37,204 bases of DNA, taken from NCBI GenBank assembly GCA_002452265.1, contig DKEW01000066.1, positions 1-37,204 of the forward strand, in the 5' to 3' direction. The position numbers and the translations under genes are program-made. Shown here one piece after another: positions 24,712 through 33,459 of the stretch. This DNA is from Pelobacter sp. UBA6812 (GTDB lineage: Bacteria > Desulfobacterota > Desulfuromonadia > Desulfuromonadales > Syntrophotaleaceae). The notes under the pieces were generated by a model, which was given only the letters and a program-made list of their open reading frames with translations, was not told the origin of the DNA and did not search any database. The first letter of the stretch is position 1, and every line of letters begins with the position of its first letter.

Positions 24712-25080
24712 TTAAAGTACCTCGGGGGCCAGCGACACAATCTTCATGTACCGCTGAGCACGTAACTCCCGAGCAACCGGACCAAAAATTCGGGTTCCGA
24801 TAGGTTCCCCGGCCTGGTTGACAACCACTGCGGAATTTTTATCGAAACGGATCGCTGACCCGTCAGGACGAGGCACTTCTTTAGCGGTCCGAACGATGAC
24901 AGCTCTTACCACATCACCCTTCTTAACGCGGGAGTTGGGCAGGGCCTCCTTTACGGAGCAGATGATGATATCACCAAGGCCGGCATATTTCCGCTTGGAG
25001 CCACCAAGAACCTTGATGCAGCAGAGTTTACGCGCACCAGAGTTGTCCGCTACATCAAGCATCGTCTGCATCTGTATCAT
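24712..25080 (-). CDS. rplN: 50S ribosomal protein L14
   Basis: 122 aa, MIQMQTMLDVADNSGARKL through LRAQRYMKIVSLAPEVL; the segment GDIIICSVKEALPNSRVKKGDVV is typical. L14 forms an intersubunit bridge and is the docking site of the silencing factor RsfS. GGAG precedes the ATG. In the spc block between rpsQ and rplX. Confidence 0.98.
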   Translation of the reverse strand: MIQMQTMLDVADNSGARKLCCIKVLGGSKRKYAGLGDIIICSVKEALPNSRVKKGDVVRAVIVRTAKEVPRPDGSAIRFDKNSAVVVNQAGEPIGTRIFGPVARELRAQRYMKIVSLAPEVL

Positions 25081-25092
25081 GACTGTTATCTC

Positions 25093-25359
25093 CTACAGGA
25101 TTACGTTCTTTTCCAGGATTTCTCGCACCCGCCAACGTTTGTCCCGGGACAGAGGACGAGTTTCCACAACAGAAACCTTATCCCCTACATTGCAGCGATT
25201 TTCTTCATCATGGGCTTTAAAAGTAATCCGCCGCTTGATGTATTTTTTATAGACAGGATGCTTAACCATCTGGTCAACCTTGACCACGACAGTCTTGTCC
25301 ATCTTATCGCTAACTACAACCCCGACGCGGGTTTTCCGATTGCCACGTATTTTACTCAT
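25093..25359 (-). CDS. rpsQ: 30S ribosomal protein S17
   Basis: 88 aa OB-fold protein. RGNRKTRVGVVVSDKMDKTVVV, HPVYKKYIKRRITFKAHDE and VSVVETRPLSRDKRWRV identify it. S17 is a primary 16S binder. GGGGAG lies about 10 nt before the ATG. It is 12 nt before rplN, with no break marking the S10/spc boundary. Confidence 0.97.
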   Translation of the reverse strand: MSKIRGNRKTRVGVVVSDKMDKTVVVKVDQMVKHPVYKKYIKRRITFKAHDEENRCNVGDKVSVVETRPLSRDKRWRVREILEKNVIL

Positions 25360-25382
25360 TGAAATCTATCTCCCCGTGCCGA

Positions 25383-25571
25383 TTAGCTTCGCTTTTGGCG
25401 CAGGACAGTATGGACTCGTGCAATATCCCTGCGCGTCTGGGGAAGCCGGGCGCTGTTTTCCAATTGCCCGGTTGCCAATTGGAACTTCAGGTTAAACAAC
25501 TCCTGATTCAGTTCCTCCACCTTTTTTTCCAATTCTTCAACCGTAAGGTCACGAAGCTCACTAGCTTTCAT
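25383..25571 (-). CDS. rpmC: 50S ribosomal protein L29
   Basis: 62 aa two-helix protein: MKASELRDLTVEELEKKVEE and QLENSARLPQTRRDIARVHTVL. L29 lies at the tunnel exit beside L23. The chosen ATG (25569-25571) has GGAGG 9 nt upstream. An in-frame ATG three codons earlier directly abuts the GGAGG and is unlikely. The start lies inside the end of rplP, an 11-nt overlap that suggests coupling. Confidence 0.95.
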   Translation of the reverse strand: MKASELRDLTVEELEKKVEELNQELFNLKFQLATGQLENSARLPQTRRDIARVHTVLRQKRS

Positions 25572-25986
25572 TGGCCACATCCTCCCTGACTACAATCTTG
25601 GTCTTCATGGGGAGCTTATGAGCAGCCAGCCGCAATGCTTCGCAGGCCACTTCTCTATCTACACCCTGCATCTCGTACAAAATCATGCCGGGCTTTATAA
25701 CAGCCACCCAGCTATCAGGGGACCCCTTACCTTTACCCATACGGGTTTCGGCAGGCTTTTTAGTCAAAGACTTGTCGGGGAAAATACGAATCCAAATTTT
25801 CCCACCACGCTTGACGTGCCGAGTCATGGCACGGCGTGCAGATTCAATCTGTCGAGAAGACAGCCACCCACACTCAAGCGCTTTGAGCCCGAAATCCCCG
25901 AAATTGAGATCACTACCGCGATAGGCAACGCCCTTCATGCGGCCTTTGAACTGTTTTCTATGTTTAACCTTCTTGGGCATTAACAT
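25561..25986 (-). CDS. rplP: 50S ribosomal protein L16
   Basis: 141 aa. MLMPKKVKHRKQFKGRMKG, GLKALECGWLSSRQIESARRA and KPAETRMGKGKGSPDSWVAV are diagnostic. L16 positions tRNAs at the A site and P site. The first ATG (25986) has AGGAG at 9 nt, so the MLM form is preferred over the third codon. Its TAG stop lies 8 nt inside rpmC. Confidence 0.97.
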   Translation of the reverse strand: MLMPKKVKHRKQFKGRMKGVAYRGSDLNFGDFGLKALECGWLSSRQIESARRAMTRHVKRGGKIWIRIFPDKSLTKKPAETRMGKGKGSPDSWVAVIKPGMILYEMQGVDREVACEALRLAAHKLPMKTKIVVREDVANES

Positions 25987-26015
25987 GGCAGAATACTCCT
26001 ATTCGGTTCCCTTGG

Positions 26016-26648
26016 TTAATCCTGCGACAGGACTTCGCCCTTGAAGATGAGAACCTTAACGCCGATGATCCCGTAAGTGGTCTTGGCCTCGGCGAATCCA
26101 TAATCAATATCAGCTCTAAGGGTATGCAGAGGAACTCGCCCTTCACGATACCACTCAGTGCGGCTCATTTCTGCACCACCAAGACGACCACTACAAGTGA
26201 TCTTGATTCCCTGGGCGCCAAACTTGAGAGCCATGCTTACGCTTTTCTTCATCGCGCGACGAAAAGCTACACGACGCTCCAGCTGGGTCGCCACACTTTC
26301 GGCGACAAGTTGAGCATCAATTTCAGGTTTACGGACTTCCTGAATATTGATGAAAACTTCTTTATCGGTGAGCCGGGCCAGATCTTTTTTAAGGGCTTCC
26401 ACTTCAGCCCCTTTTTTGCCTATGATGATGCCAGGTCTGGCAGCAAAAACATTGATCTTAGCCTTGCTGGCTGCTCGCTCGATCTCAATCTTGGCGACGC
26501 CAGCATGATAAAGCCGTTTTTTGAGATAATTACGAAGCTTTATATCCTCGTGCAGAAGCTGGGAGTATTCACCCTCAGCGTACCACCGGGAGCTCCAGGT
26601 CTTAACGACTCCCAGTCGAAATCCAATTGGATGTACTTTCTGGCCCAA
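26016..26648 (-). CDS. rpsC: 30S ribosomal protein S3
   Basis: 210 aa. GQKVHPIGFRLGVVKTWSS begins the N-terminal domain; the KH domain contains AARPGIIIGKKGAEVEALKK, and the C-terminal domain includes GAQGIKITCSGRLGGAEMSR. S3 forms the mRNA entry tunnel. The start codon is TTG (26646-26648) with GGAGG 7 nt upstream. The only close ATG is out of frame. Confidence 0.97.
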   Translation of the reverse strand: MGQKVHPIGFRLGVVKTWSSRWYAEGEYSQLLHEDIKLRNYLKKRLYHAGVAKIEIERAASKAKINVFAARPGIIIGKKGAEVEALKKDLARLTDKEVFINIQEVRKPEIDAQLVAESVATQLERRVAFRRAMKKSVSMALKFGAQGIKITCSGRLGGAEMSRTEWYREGRVPLHTLRADIDYGFAEAKTTYGIIGVKVLIFKGEVLSQD

Positions 26649-26666
26649 ACCATCACCTCCTTAAAC

Positions 26667-26999
26667 TCATTTTTCGTTCAGAACCACGGTAATGTGGCTG
26701 GTCGGTTTGCGGATCCGGGTGGCTCGTCCCTGTGCACGCGGCATAAAGCGCTTCAACACGGGCCCCTGATCAACGGCTATACTCTCAATAAACAGCCGAT
26801 CTACGTCAGCTACGCCTTTTTGCTCGGCGTTGGCCACAGCCGAACCGACGAGCTGATAAACGATGCTGGCCGCTTTCTGGGGCGAAAACCTCAGAATATT
26901 AAGCGCCTCCTGAACCCCTTTTCCGCGCACCATATCGACCACAAGTCTGGTCTTACGAGGCGACAGACGCACATACCTAAGCTTGGCCTTAGCTTCCAT
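26667..26999 (-). CDS. rplV: 50S ribosomal protein L22
   Basis: 110 aa. Family core KLRYVRLSPRKTRLVVDMVRGK and the beta-hairpin/exit-tunnel loop KRFMPRAQGRATRIRKPTSH. The loop lines the nascent-chain constriction and is where macrolide resistance changes occur; I see no deletion in it. GAGGAG precedes the ATG at about 9 nt. Confidence 0.98.
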   Translation of the reverse strand: MEAKAKLRYVRLSPRKTRLVVDMVRGKGVQEALNILRFSPQKAASIVYQLVGSAVANAEQKGVADVDRLFIESIAVDQGPVLKRFMPRAQGRATRIRKPTSHITVVLNEK

Positions 27000-27033
27000 G
27001 AATAGAAACTCCTCTTGCGAAATCGCTTGTCAC

Positions 27034-27309
27034 TTACCTTTTGCTCTTCTTATCTGCACCATGACCATAATAGGTGCGCGTAGGAGCGAATTCGCCGAGC
27101 TTATGCCCTACCATGTTTTCGCTTACGAAAACAGGGATAAACTTTTTACCATTATGGACGGCGAAGGTATATCCAACAAACTCAGGAAAAATAGTCGATC
27201 GCCGAGACCAGGTCTTAATAACTTTTTTGGAACCGGCTCCACCTTCGAGATCAACTTTACGAAGGAGGCTCTCTTCGACATACGGCCCTTTTTTAATTGA
27301 TCTAGCCAC
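27034..27309 (-). CDS. rpsS: 30S ribosomal protein S19
   Basis: 91 aa. ARSIKKGPYVEESLLRKV, TWSRRSTIFPEFVGYTFAVH and VGHKLGEFAPTRTYYGH are diagnostic. It sits on the 30S head near the A-site finger. The start codon is GTG (27307-27309) after GAGGAG at 6 nt. Confidence 0.98.
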   Translation of the reverse strand: MARSIKKGPYVEESLLRKVDLEGGAGSKKVIKTWSRRSTIFPEFVGYTFAVHNGKKFIPVFVSENMVGHKLGEFAPTRTYYGHGADKKSKR

Positions 27310-27336
27310 AGTGGTCTCCTCTACGTTTCAACATAT

Positions 27337-28158
27337 TTATTTCTTACGGCGAACAATAAAGCGATCAGTACGCTTATTGACGCGGGTCTTGTATCCCTTG
27401 GTAGGTACGCCCCAAGGTGTAACCGGATGACGGCCACCAGAGCTCTTACCCTCGCCACCACCGTGGGGATGATCCACGGGGTTCATGGCGACACCGCGAG
27501 ATTGCGGACGGACGCCAAGCCAACGATTACGTCCAGCTTTACCAATTTTGACATTTTCATGCTGGATGTTACCTACCTGGCCCACTGTGGCACAGCAATC
27601 CTGCAGCACCAACCGCACCTCACCCGAGGGGAGGCGAAGTTGTGCGTACTTCCCTTCTTTAGCAGCGATCATGGCATAGGTGCCGGCGCTACGAGCAAGC
27701 TGTCCGCCTTTACCTACTTTCAATTCGATGTTATGCACCCAAGTACCCAAGGGGATAGAACGAATAGAAAGAGCGTTGCCGGGCTTGATATCAGCCTGCT
27801 CACTGGCAATCACGACATCCCCGACTTTCAATCCGAGAGGCGCCAGGATATAGCGTTTTTCGCCGTCTGCATAGCAAGAAAGTGCGATGCGCGCAGAACG
27901 ATTCGGGTCATACTCAATGCTAACGATTTTGGCAGGGATATCCTTTTTCTCCCTGCGGAAATCGATAACGCGATATTTGCGCTTGTGTCCACCACCGGTA
28001 TGACGCTTGGTGATACGCCCAGCGTTGTTACGCCCGCCGGTCTGACTGAGCTTTTCAACGAGCGATTTTTCCGGTTTGGCGACTGTGATGTCGGCGAAAT
28101 CGGCCGAGGTCATGTGCCGTCGGCCGGCCGAAGTCGGCTTATACTTTTTGATTGCCAT
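27337..28158 (-). CDS. rplB: 50S ribosomal protein L2
   Basis: 273 aa. GRNNAGRITKRHTGGGHKRKYR in the N-terminal part and VRPQSRGVAMNPVDHPHGGGEG near the peptidyl-transferase centre; the conserved histidine of DHPHGG is present. L2 is needed for subunit joining and peptidyl transfer. The ATG has GGAG about 9 nt upstream. Confidence 0.98.
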   Translation of the reverse strand: MAIKKYKPTSAGRRHMTSADFADITVAKPEKSLVEKLSQTGGRNNAGRITKRHTGGGHKRKYRVIDFRREKKDIPAKIVSIEYDPNRSARIALSCYADGEKRYILAPLGLKVGDVVIASEQADIKPGNALSIRSIPLGTWVHNIELKVGKGGQLARSAGTYAMIAAKEGKYAQLRLPSGEVRLVLQDCCATVGQVGNIQHENVKIGKAGRNRWLGVRPQSRGVAMNPVDHPHGGGEGKSSGGRHPVTPWGVPTKGYKTRVNKRTDRFIVRRKK

Positions 28159-28191
28159 TATCGTAACTCCGTTTTACCTGATTGCACCCCA

Positions 28192-28479
28192 TTAAACACC
28201 GAACAGATCGATCGAGCTACCTTCGGCCAGGGTTACGTAAGCTTTTTTCCAATTGGAACGCTTGCCGTAAGTGCGACCCAGGCGCTTCACCTTACCGGCG
28301 ACGAGCACTGTATTGACATTCTCAACCTTGACTTCAAAAGCATGCTCAACGGCCTTTTTAATCTCGACCTTATTAGCATCCCTCTTGACTTCAAAGGCAA
28401 CAACCTGCGCTTCGCCTTCCTGCTGAACGGTTTTTTCGGTAACCAAGGGTCGTTTAAGTATCTCGTGTAGCGGTTTCAT
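28192..28479 (-). CDS. rplW: 50S ribosomal protein L23
   Basis: 95 aa from the ATG at 28477-28479: MKPLHEILKRPLVTEKT, VEIKKAVEHAFEVKVENVNT, KRLGRTYGKRSNWKKAYVTL. L23 docks trigger factor and SRP at the exit. The ATG shares one base with the rplD stop (TGATG), a common coupling form. A GTG codon directly before it (28482) with a better-spaced GGAG is an equally possible start, adding one Met. Confidence 0.95.
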   Translation of the reverse strand: MKPLHEILKRPLVTEKTVQQEGEAQVVAFEVKRDANKVEIKKAVEHAFEVKVENVNTVLVAGKVKRLGRTYGKRSNWKKAYVTLAEGSSIDLFGV

Positions 28480-29099
28480 CACCCTAACGCTCCTTCCAAC
28501 AGTTCGACAGCTCCTTCGGTGACAACCAGATTCCGATGCTTCATCAGATCGTAAACGTTCACACCTTCGGCCTTTAGAACCTTGACATGAGGAAGATTAC
28601 GGGCGGAAAGCTCCAGGTTCTGATTTTCTCCATCAACGATTACCAAAACACTGTCAAGTTCGAACCGCTTGAGAACTTCGACAACACCCTTGGTACTGAT
28701 GGTATCAAGCTGTATCTCATTGAGCACCGACAGCCGCTCTTCTTTAAAGCGAGCAGACAGCGCGCAGCGCAATGCGGCCTTTTTAACTTTCCGGTTCAGC
28801 TTGAAGCTGAAGTCCCTAGGACTTGGCCCGAAAGCGGTCCCGCCGCCTACGAAATGTGGCGCCCGAACAGTGCCCTGGCGGGCATTCCCGGTTCCCTTCT
28901 GGCGGTACGGCTTTTTGCCACCTCCAGCAACTGCAGCACGGTTCTTCGAAGCCGAAGTTCCCTGCCGACGAGCAGCCAGCTGATATCGAACCATATCGTG
29001 AATCAGGTACCCTTTGACTTCAGTGTTAAACACCTCGTCAGCGAGCTCCCGCTCCGACACCTGATTCCGGTTTATGTCATAAACTGCGATTTTTGCCAT
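28479..29099 (-). CDS. rplD: 50S ribosomal protein L4
   Basis: 206 aa. An internal loop (RQGTSASKNRAAVAGGGKKPY, RQKGTGNARQG) extends into the exit tunnel, and the globular domain contains DSVLVIVDGENQNLELSARN. In E. coli L4 also represses the S10 operon through its leader, but that leader has no counterpart here. GGAG before the ATG. Confidence 0.98.
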   Translation of the reverse strand: MAKIAVYDINRNQVSERELADEVFNTEVKGYLIHDMVRYQLAARRQGTSASKNRAAVAGGGKKPYRQKGTGNARQGTVRAPHFVGGGTAFGPSPRDFSFKLNRKVKKAALRCALSARFKEERLSVLNEIQLDTISTKGVVEVLKRFELDSVLVIVDGENQNLELSARNLPHVKVLKAEGVNVYDLMKHRNLVVTEGAVELLEGALG

Positions 29100-29135
29100 G
29101 GTATTTCTCCAGAATCTCTAAATGCAGCCCGGCTA

Positions 29136-29768
29136 TCAAACCTTGCGGCTTTTCCGGATGAGCAACAGGCCGTTGACAGGCCCCGGTACGGCCCCTTTAA
29201 CAAGAACCAGGCCCTTTTCGGGACGCACATCAACCACTTCAAGACCTTGAGTGGTGACACGCTTGTTACCCATCTGGCCCGCCATCTTCTTACCTTTAAA
29301 AACACGGGATGGCCAAGCACTTGCACCAATACCGCCTGGACGACGATGAAACATGGAGCCATGACTTGCACGACCACCTGCAAAATTCCATCTTTTTATA
29401 ACGCCCTGGAAGCCCTTACCCTTACTGGTTCCAGTAACATCGATAATGTCTCCGGCTGTAAAGAATTCACCACAGGTGATTTCGTCACCGACCGCATGAT
29501 CGTCAACACTATCGCATTCAACTTCCCGCAGGAAACCGAACATGCCCTTGCCGGCCTTTTTAAGATGACCCATAGCAGGCTTATTTGTACGTTGAGCCTT
29601 TTTGGCCCCAAACCCGAGTTGAAGGGCATTGTAGCCGTCTTTCTCCTCAGTCTTTTTCTGCAAAACGATGCAAGGCCCAGCTTCGACCACTGTCACCGGG
29701 ACACACTTGCCGTCCGCAGCAAAGACCTGGGTCATTCCCAGCTTCTTACCCAAGATTCCCTTCGTCAT
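29136..29768 (-). CDS. rplC: 50S ribosomal protein L3
   Basis: 210 aa. GILGKKLGMTQVF at the N-terminus and the loop GVIKRWNFAGGRASHGSMFHRRPGG reaching to the peptidyl-transferase centre are diagnostic. L3 initiates 50S assembly. The ATG is preceded by GGGAA and lies 29 nt after rpsJ. Confidence 0.98.
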   Translation of the reverse strand: MTKGILGKKLGMTQVFAADGKCVPVTVVEAGPCIVLQKKTEEKDGYNALQLGFGAKKAQRTNKPAMGHLKKAGKGMFGFLREVECDSVDDHAVGDEITCGEFFTAGDIIDVTGTSKGKGFQGVIKRWNFAGGRASHGSMFHRRPGGIGASAWPSRVFKGKKMAGQMGNKRVTTQGLEVVDVRPEKGLVLVKGAVPGPVNGLLLIRKSRKV

Positions 29769-29797
29769 GGTGCGTTCCCTTACTTATAAGAAAAGTC

Positions 29798-30106
29798 TTA
29801 CAACTTGATTTCAACGTCAACGCCGGCAGACAGATCAAGCTTCATCAAAGCGTCAACAGTCTGCTGGGTAGGCTCGACAATATCGAGAAGCCGCTTGTGG
29901 GTGCGCATCTCGAACTGTTCACGGCTCTTCTTATCAACATGAGGACCACGCAATACGCAGTACTTATTGATAACCGTGGGCAGAGGAATGGGCCCTGCAA
30001 CACGAGCGCCGGTACGTTTGGCGGTATCCACAATTTCGTTAACTGAAAGGTCGAGCAATTTATGATCGTAAGCCTTTAAACGGATCCTGATCTTCTGGCT
30101 TTGCAT
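29798..30106 (-). CDS. rpsJ: 30S ribosomal protein S10
   Basis: 102 aa, KIRIRLKAYDHKLLDLSVNEIV and the loop HVDKKSREQFEMRTHKRL. S10 is also the NusE antitermination factor that contacts NusG and NusB. The ATG lies 11 nt after the tuf stop, so no separate S10 leader fits. GAGGGA precedes the ATG. Confidence 0.98.
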   Translation of the reverse strand: MQSQKIRIRLKAYDHKLLDLSVNEIVDTAKRTGARVAGPIPLPTVINKYCVLRGPHVDKKSREQFEMRTHKRLLDIVEPTQQTVDALMKLDLSAGVDVEIKL

Positions 30107-30117
30107 GGCTATTCCCT

Positions 30118-31317
30118 CTATTCAATGATGTCGCTGACGACACCAGCGCCAACGGTACGACCACCCTCGCGTATAGCGAAGCGCAGTTCCTTATCCATGG
30201 CGATCGGAGTAATCAGGTTTACAGTCATACTGGCATTATCACCAGGCATGACCATTTCTGTACCTTCGGCCAGTTCGCAAATACCGGTCACATCAGTAGT
30301 CCGGAAGTAGAACTGGGGCCGATAACCGTTAAAGAACGGAGTATGCCGTCCGCCCTCTTCCTTAGTAAGGATATAGGCTTCGGCTTTAAACTTGGTATGA
30401 GGCGTAATACTGCCTGGCTTGGCCAGAACCTGACCACGCTCAATATCCTCACGCTTCACGCCGCGCAACAGAAGTCCGACGTTGTCACCGGCCTGCCCCT
30501 GATCAAGTAGCTTGCGGAACATTTCCACACCGGTAACAACAGTTTTGACAGTGGCCTTCATGCCGACGATCTCGATCTCTTCCTGCACCTTGACGACGCC
30601 CCGCTCAATACGACCGGTAGCAACAGTTCCGCGACCGGAAATGGAGAACACGTCCTCAACAGGCATCAGAAAAGGCTTATCGATATCGCGCTCAGGCTGA
30701 GGAATGTAGCTGTCTACCGCGTCCATCAGATCAAGGATAGGCTTACAGGCTTCGCAATCGACCTTTCCACAACCACACTCAAGCGCCTTAAGAGCACTGC
30801 CGGCAATAATGGGAATGTCATCCCCGGGAAAATCGTATGAACTCAAGAGTTCACGAATCTCCAATTCAACGAGTTCCATAAGCTCGGCGTCATCAACCAT
30901 ATCAGCCTTGTTCATGAACACTACCATGGCGGGAACCCCTACTTGACGCGCCAAAAGGATATGTTCACGAGTCTGAGGCATAGGACCGTCAGCAGCCGAC
31001 ACTACCAGAATGGCTCCATCCATCTGAGCCGCGCCGGTAATCATATTTTTTACATAGTCGGCGTGGCCCGGGCAGTCAACGTGTGCGTAATGGCGGCTGT
31101 CTGTCTGATACTCGACATGAGCAGTGGCAATAGTAATGCCACGCTCACGCTCTTCAGGAGCGTTGTCAATCATATCAAAGGCCTTAAACTCAGCCAAACC
31201 ACGAGCGGCCATATTCTTGGTTATAGCTGCCGTTAGCGTCGTTTTCCCATGGTCAACGTGACCGATGGTCCCGATATTTACATGGGGCTTTGTTCTTTCA
31301 AATTTTGCTTTCGACAT
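30118..31317 (-). CDS. tuf: Elongation factor Tu, with four-cysteine insert
   Basis: 399 aa. G-domain motifs GHVDHGKT (19-26), the switch I segment ERERGITIATAHVEY, DCPGHADY, NKADM and SALKAL are intact, followed by domain 2 (ISGRGTVATGRIERG) and domain 3 (HTKFKAEAYILTKEEGGRH). EF-Tu delivers aminoacyl-tRNA to the ribosome. At the end of the G domain, where most EF-Tu have a short variable acidic stretch, this one has CGCGKVDCEAC (181-191; C181, C183, C188, C191), resembling a metal knuckle. AGGAGG precedes the ATG. Only one tuf copy is in the window. Confidence 0.97.
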   Translation of the reverse strand: MSKAKFERTKPHVNIGTIGHVDHGKTTLTAAITKNMAARGLAEFKAFDMIDNAPEERERGITIATAHVEYQTDSRHYAHVDCPGHADYVKNMITGAAQMDGAILVVSAADGPMPQTREHILLARQVGVPAMVVFMNKADMVDDAELMELVELEIRELLSSYDFPGDDIPIIAGSALKALECGCGKVDCEACKPILDLMDAVDSYIPQPERDIDKPFLMPVEDVFSISGRGTVATGRIERGVVKVQEEIEIVGMKATVKTVVTGVEMFRKLLDQGQAGDNVGLLLRGVKREDIERGQVLAKPGSITPHTKFKAEAYILTKEEGGRHTPFFNGYRPQFYFRTTDVTGICELAEGTEMVMPGDNASMTVNLITPIAMDKELRFAIREGGRTVGAGVVSDIIE

Positions 31318-31345
31318 GGAGTGTCCTCCTGTTCTTAAACGGCAA

Positions 31346-33424
31346 CTAGCCCTTTACGCGCGCGATAATCTCTTCGCTAATAGCCTTGGGCACCTGCTCA
31401 TAGTGATCAAAAACCATCGTATAGGTGGCCCGCCCCTGCGTCATACTGCGCAGCTCGGTAGCATACCCGAACATGCAGGCAAGAGGGACCGTACTATTAA
31501 TGACCTGAGCCCCACCACGCGAGTCCATACCAACAACCCGACCTCGACGACTACTCAAATCACCCATAACGTCACCCATGTAATCTTCAGGGACGACAAC
31601 TTCAACGGCCATCACAGGCTCAAGTAACACAGGCCCGGCTTTTGCGGCACCAGCTTTGAAACCCATCGATCCAGCAATCTTAAAAGCCATCTCGGACGAG
31701 TCGACATCATGGTAAGATCCGTCAAAGCAGGAAACCTTAACGTCAACAATGGGGAATCCGGCAATTACGCCGTTCTCGGCTGCCTCTTCGGCACCCTTAC
31801 CAACAGCGGGGATATACTCCCTGGGAATGACCCCACCCTTAATCTCGTCTACATATTCAAAGCCAGATCCAGGCTCAAGAGGCTCAATCCGAAGCCAACA
31901 GTCGCCATATTGCCCACGACCGCCGGACTGACGGACAAACTTACCCTGAACCTCAACGGTCTTGGTAATAGTTTCACGGTATGCAACCTGAGGCGCACCA
32001 ACATTTGCCTCGACCTTAAACTCACGACGCAATCGGTCAATGATTATCTCAAGATGCAACTCGCCCATGCCGGAAAGAATGGTTTGATTAGTCTCATCAT
32101 CCGTCCGAACCCGTAAGGTCGGATCTTCCTGCACCAACTTACCGAGCGCCTGACCCATCTTATCCATATCCGCTTTAGTCTTAGGCTCGACAGCGATATG
32201 AATAACAGGCTCAGGAAACTCCATAGACTCAAGAAGAACAGGAGAGTTCGGATCGCACAGCGTATCACCGGTAGTCGTCAATTTAAGACCGACGGCTGCC
32301 GCGATATCGCCCGAGTACACCTGCTTGATTTCTTCACGCTTATTGGCATGCATCTTCAAAAGACGGCCAAAGCGCTCCTTTTTGCCGCGCGTTGCATTCA
32401 AAACCGTAGCACCGGATTCAGCCACCCCGGAATAAACGCGGAAGAAAGTAAGCTGCCCAACAAACGGGTCAGTCATAACTTTAAACGCCAGCGCAGCAAA
32501 AGGATTGCTGTCACCGGGAGGACGAGTGACCTGCTCTTCCGTGTCAGGAATCACTCCGGCAATAGCCGGGATATCAAGCGGGGAAGGCATGTAGTCGACC
32601 ACCGCATCAAGGAGATTCTGAACACCTTTATTCTTAAAAGCGCTCCCGCAAAGCACGGGAATCATCTTTATGCTAATGCACGCTTTACGAATTCCGACTT
32701 TGAGCTCGGCAAGACTGATCTCTTCACCGCCAAGATACTTGTCCATCAACGCTTCGTCGTGGGTACAAACCTCTTCCACCAACGCTTCACGTGCGGACTC
32801 GGCCTCAGCCAGAAGATCCTCAGGAATATCGGTAATCTCGTAACTGGCACCGAGACTCTCATCATCCCAAACGATAGCCTTCATCTCAACCAGGTCAATA
32901 ACCCCGGAGAAGGTATCTTCCTTGCCTATAGGCAACTGCAAAGGAATAGCATTCGCCCCCAAGCGCTCACGGATCATCGTGACACCGCGAGTGAAATCGG
33001 CGCCAGTACGATCCATCTTGTTTATAAAAGCCATACGGGGAACATGATACTTGTCAGCCTGCCGCCAAACCGTCTCAGACTGGGGCTCAACACCGCCAAC
33101 GGAGCAAAAGACAGCAACCGATCCATCAAGAACACGAAGCGAACGTTCTACCTCAACAGTGAAGTCGACGTGACCAGGGGTATCGATGATATTGACACGA
33201 TGGTCCTTCCAAAAACATGTCGTAGCAGCGGAAGTAATAGTAATTCCCCGCTCCTGCTCCTGCTCCATCCAGTCCATCGTCGCCGCACCATCATGGACCT
33301 CCCCAATCTTATGAGAGACCCCCGTGTAGTACAAAACACGCTCAGTGGTGGTTGTTTTCCCGGCATCAATGTGAGCCATAATGCCGATATTTCTCGTCTT
33401 CTCTAAAGCTACTTGGCGTGCCAC
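31346..33424 (-). CDS. fusA: Elongation factor G
   Basis: 692 aa, all five domains. G motifs AHIDAGKTTTTER, RGITITSAATTCFWK, DTPGHVDFT and NKMDRTGADF are present. Domain IV carries the RQSGGRGQYGDC region that enters the decoding site. It drives translocation and ribosome recycling. The start codon is GTG (33422-33424), with AAGGAA upstream; MARQVALEKTRNIGIMAHIDAG is the standard N-terminus. In the str block between rpsG and tuf. Confidence 0.98.
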   Translation of the reverse strand: MARQVALEKTRNIGIMAHIDAGKTTTTERVLYYTGVSHKIGEVHDGAATMDWMEQEQERGITITSAATTCFWKDHRVNIIDTPGHVDFTVEVERSLRVLDGSVAVFCSVGGVEPQSETVWRQADKYHVPRMAFINKMDRTGADFTRGVTMIRERLGANAIPLQLPIGKEDTFSGVIDLVEMKAIVWDDESLGASYEITDIPEDLLAEAESAREALVEEVCTHDEALMDKYLGGEEISLAELKVGIRKACISIKMIPVLCGSAFKNKGVQNLLDAVVDYMPSPLDIPAIAGVIPDTEEQVTRPPGDSNPFAALAFKVMTDPFVGQLTFFRVYSGVAESGATVLNATRGKKERFGRLLKMHANKREEIKQVYSGDIAAAVGLKLTTTGDTLCDPNSPVLLESMEFPEPVIHIAVEPKTKADMDKMGQALGKLVQEDPTLRVRTDDETNQTILSGMGELHLEIIIDRLRREFKVEANVGAPQVAYRETITKTVEVQGKFVRQSGGRGQYGDCWLRIEPLEPGSGFEYVDEIKGGVIPREYIPAVGKGAEEAAENGVIAGFPIVDVKVSCFDGSYHDVDSSEMAFKIAGSMGFKAGAAKAGPVLLEPVMAVEVVVPEDYMGDVMGDLSSRRGRVVGMDSRGGAQVINSTVPLACMFGYATELRSMTQGRATYTMVFDHYEQVPKAISEEIIARVKG

Positions 33425-33459
33425 AACTATCTATTCCTTCCTAATATCCGTACCGCTAT

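Noticed and set aside
2198..33406. Many open frames of 60-400 codons on the plus strand opposite genes, the longest opposite fusA, rplB and rplD
   Set aside because: They lie entirely opposite conserved genes, lack ribosome sites, and have composition typical of antisense shadows.
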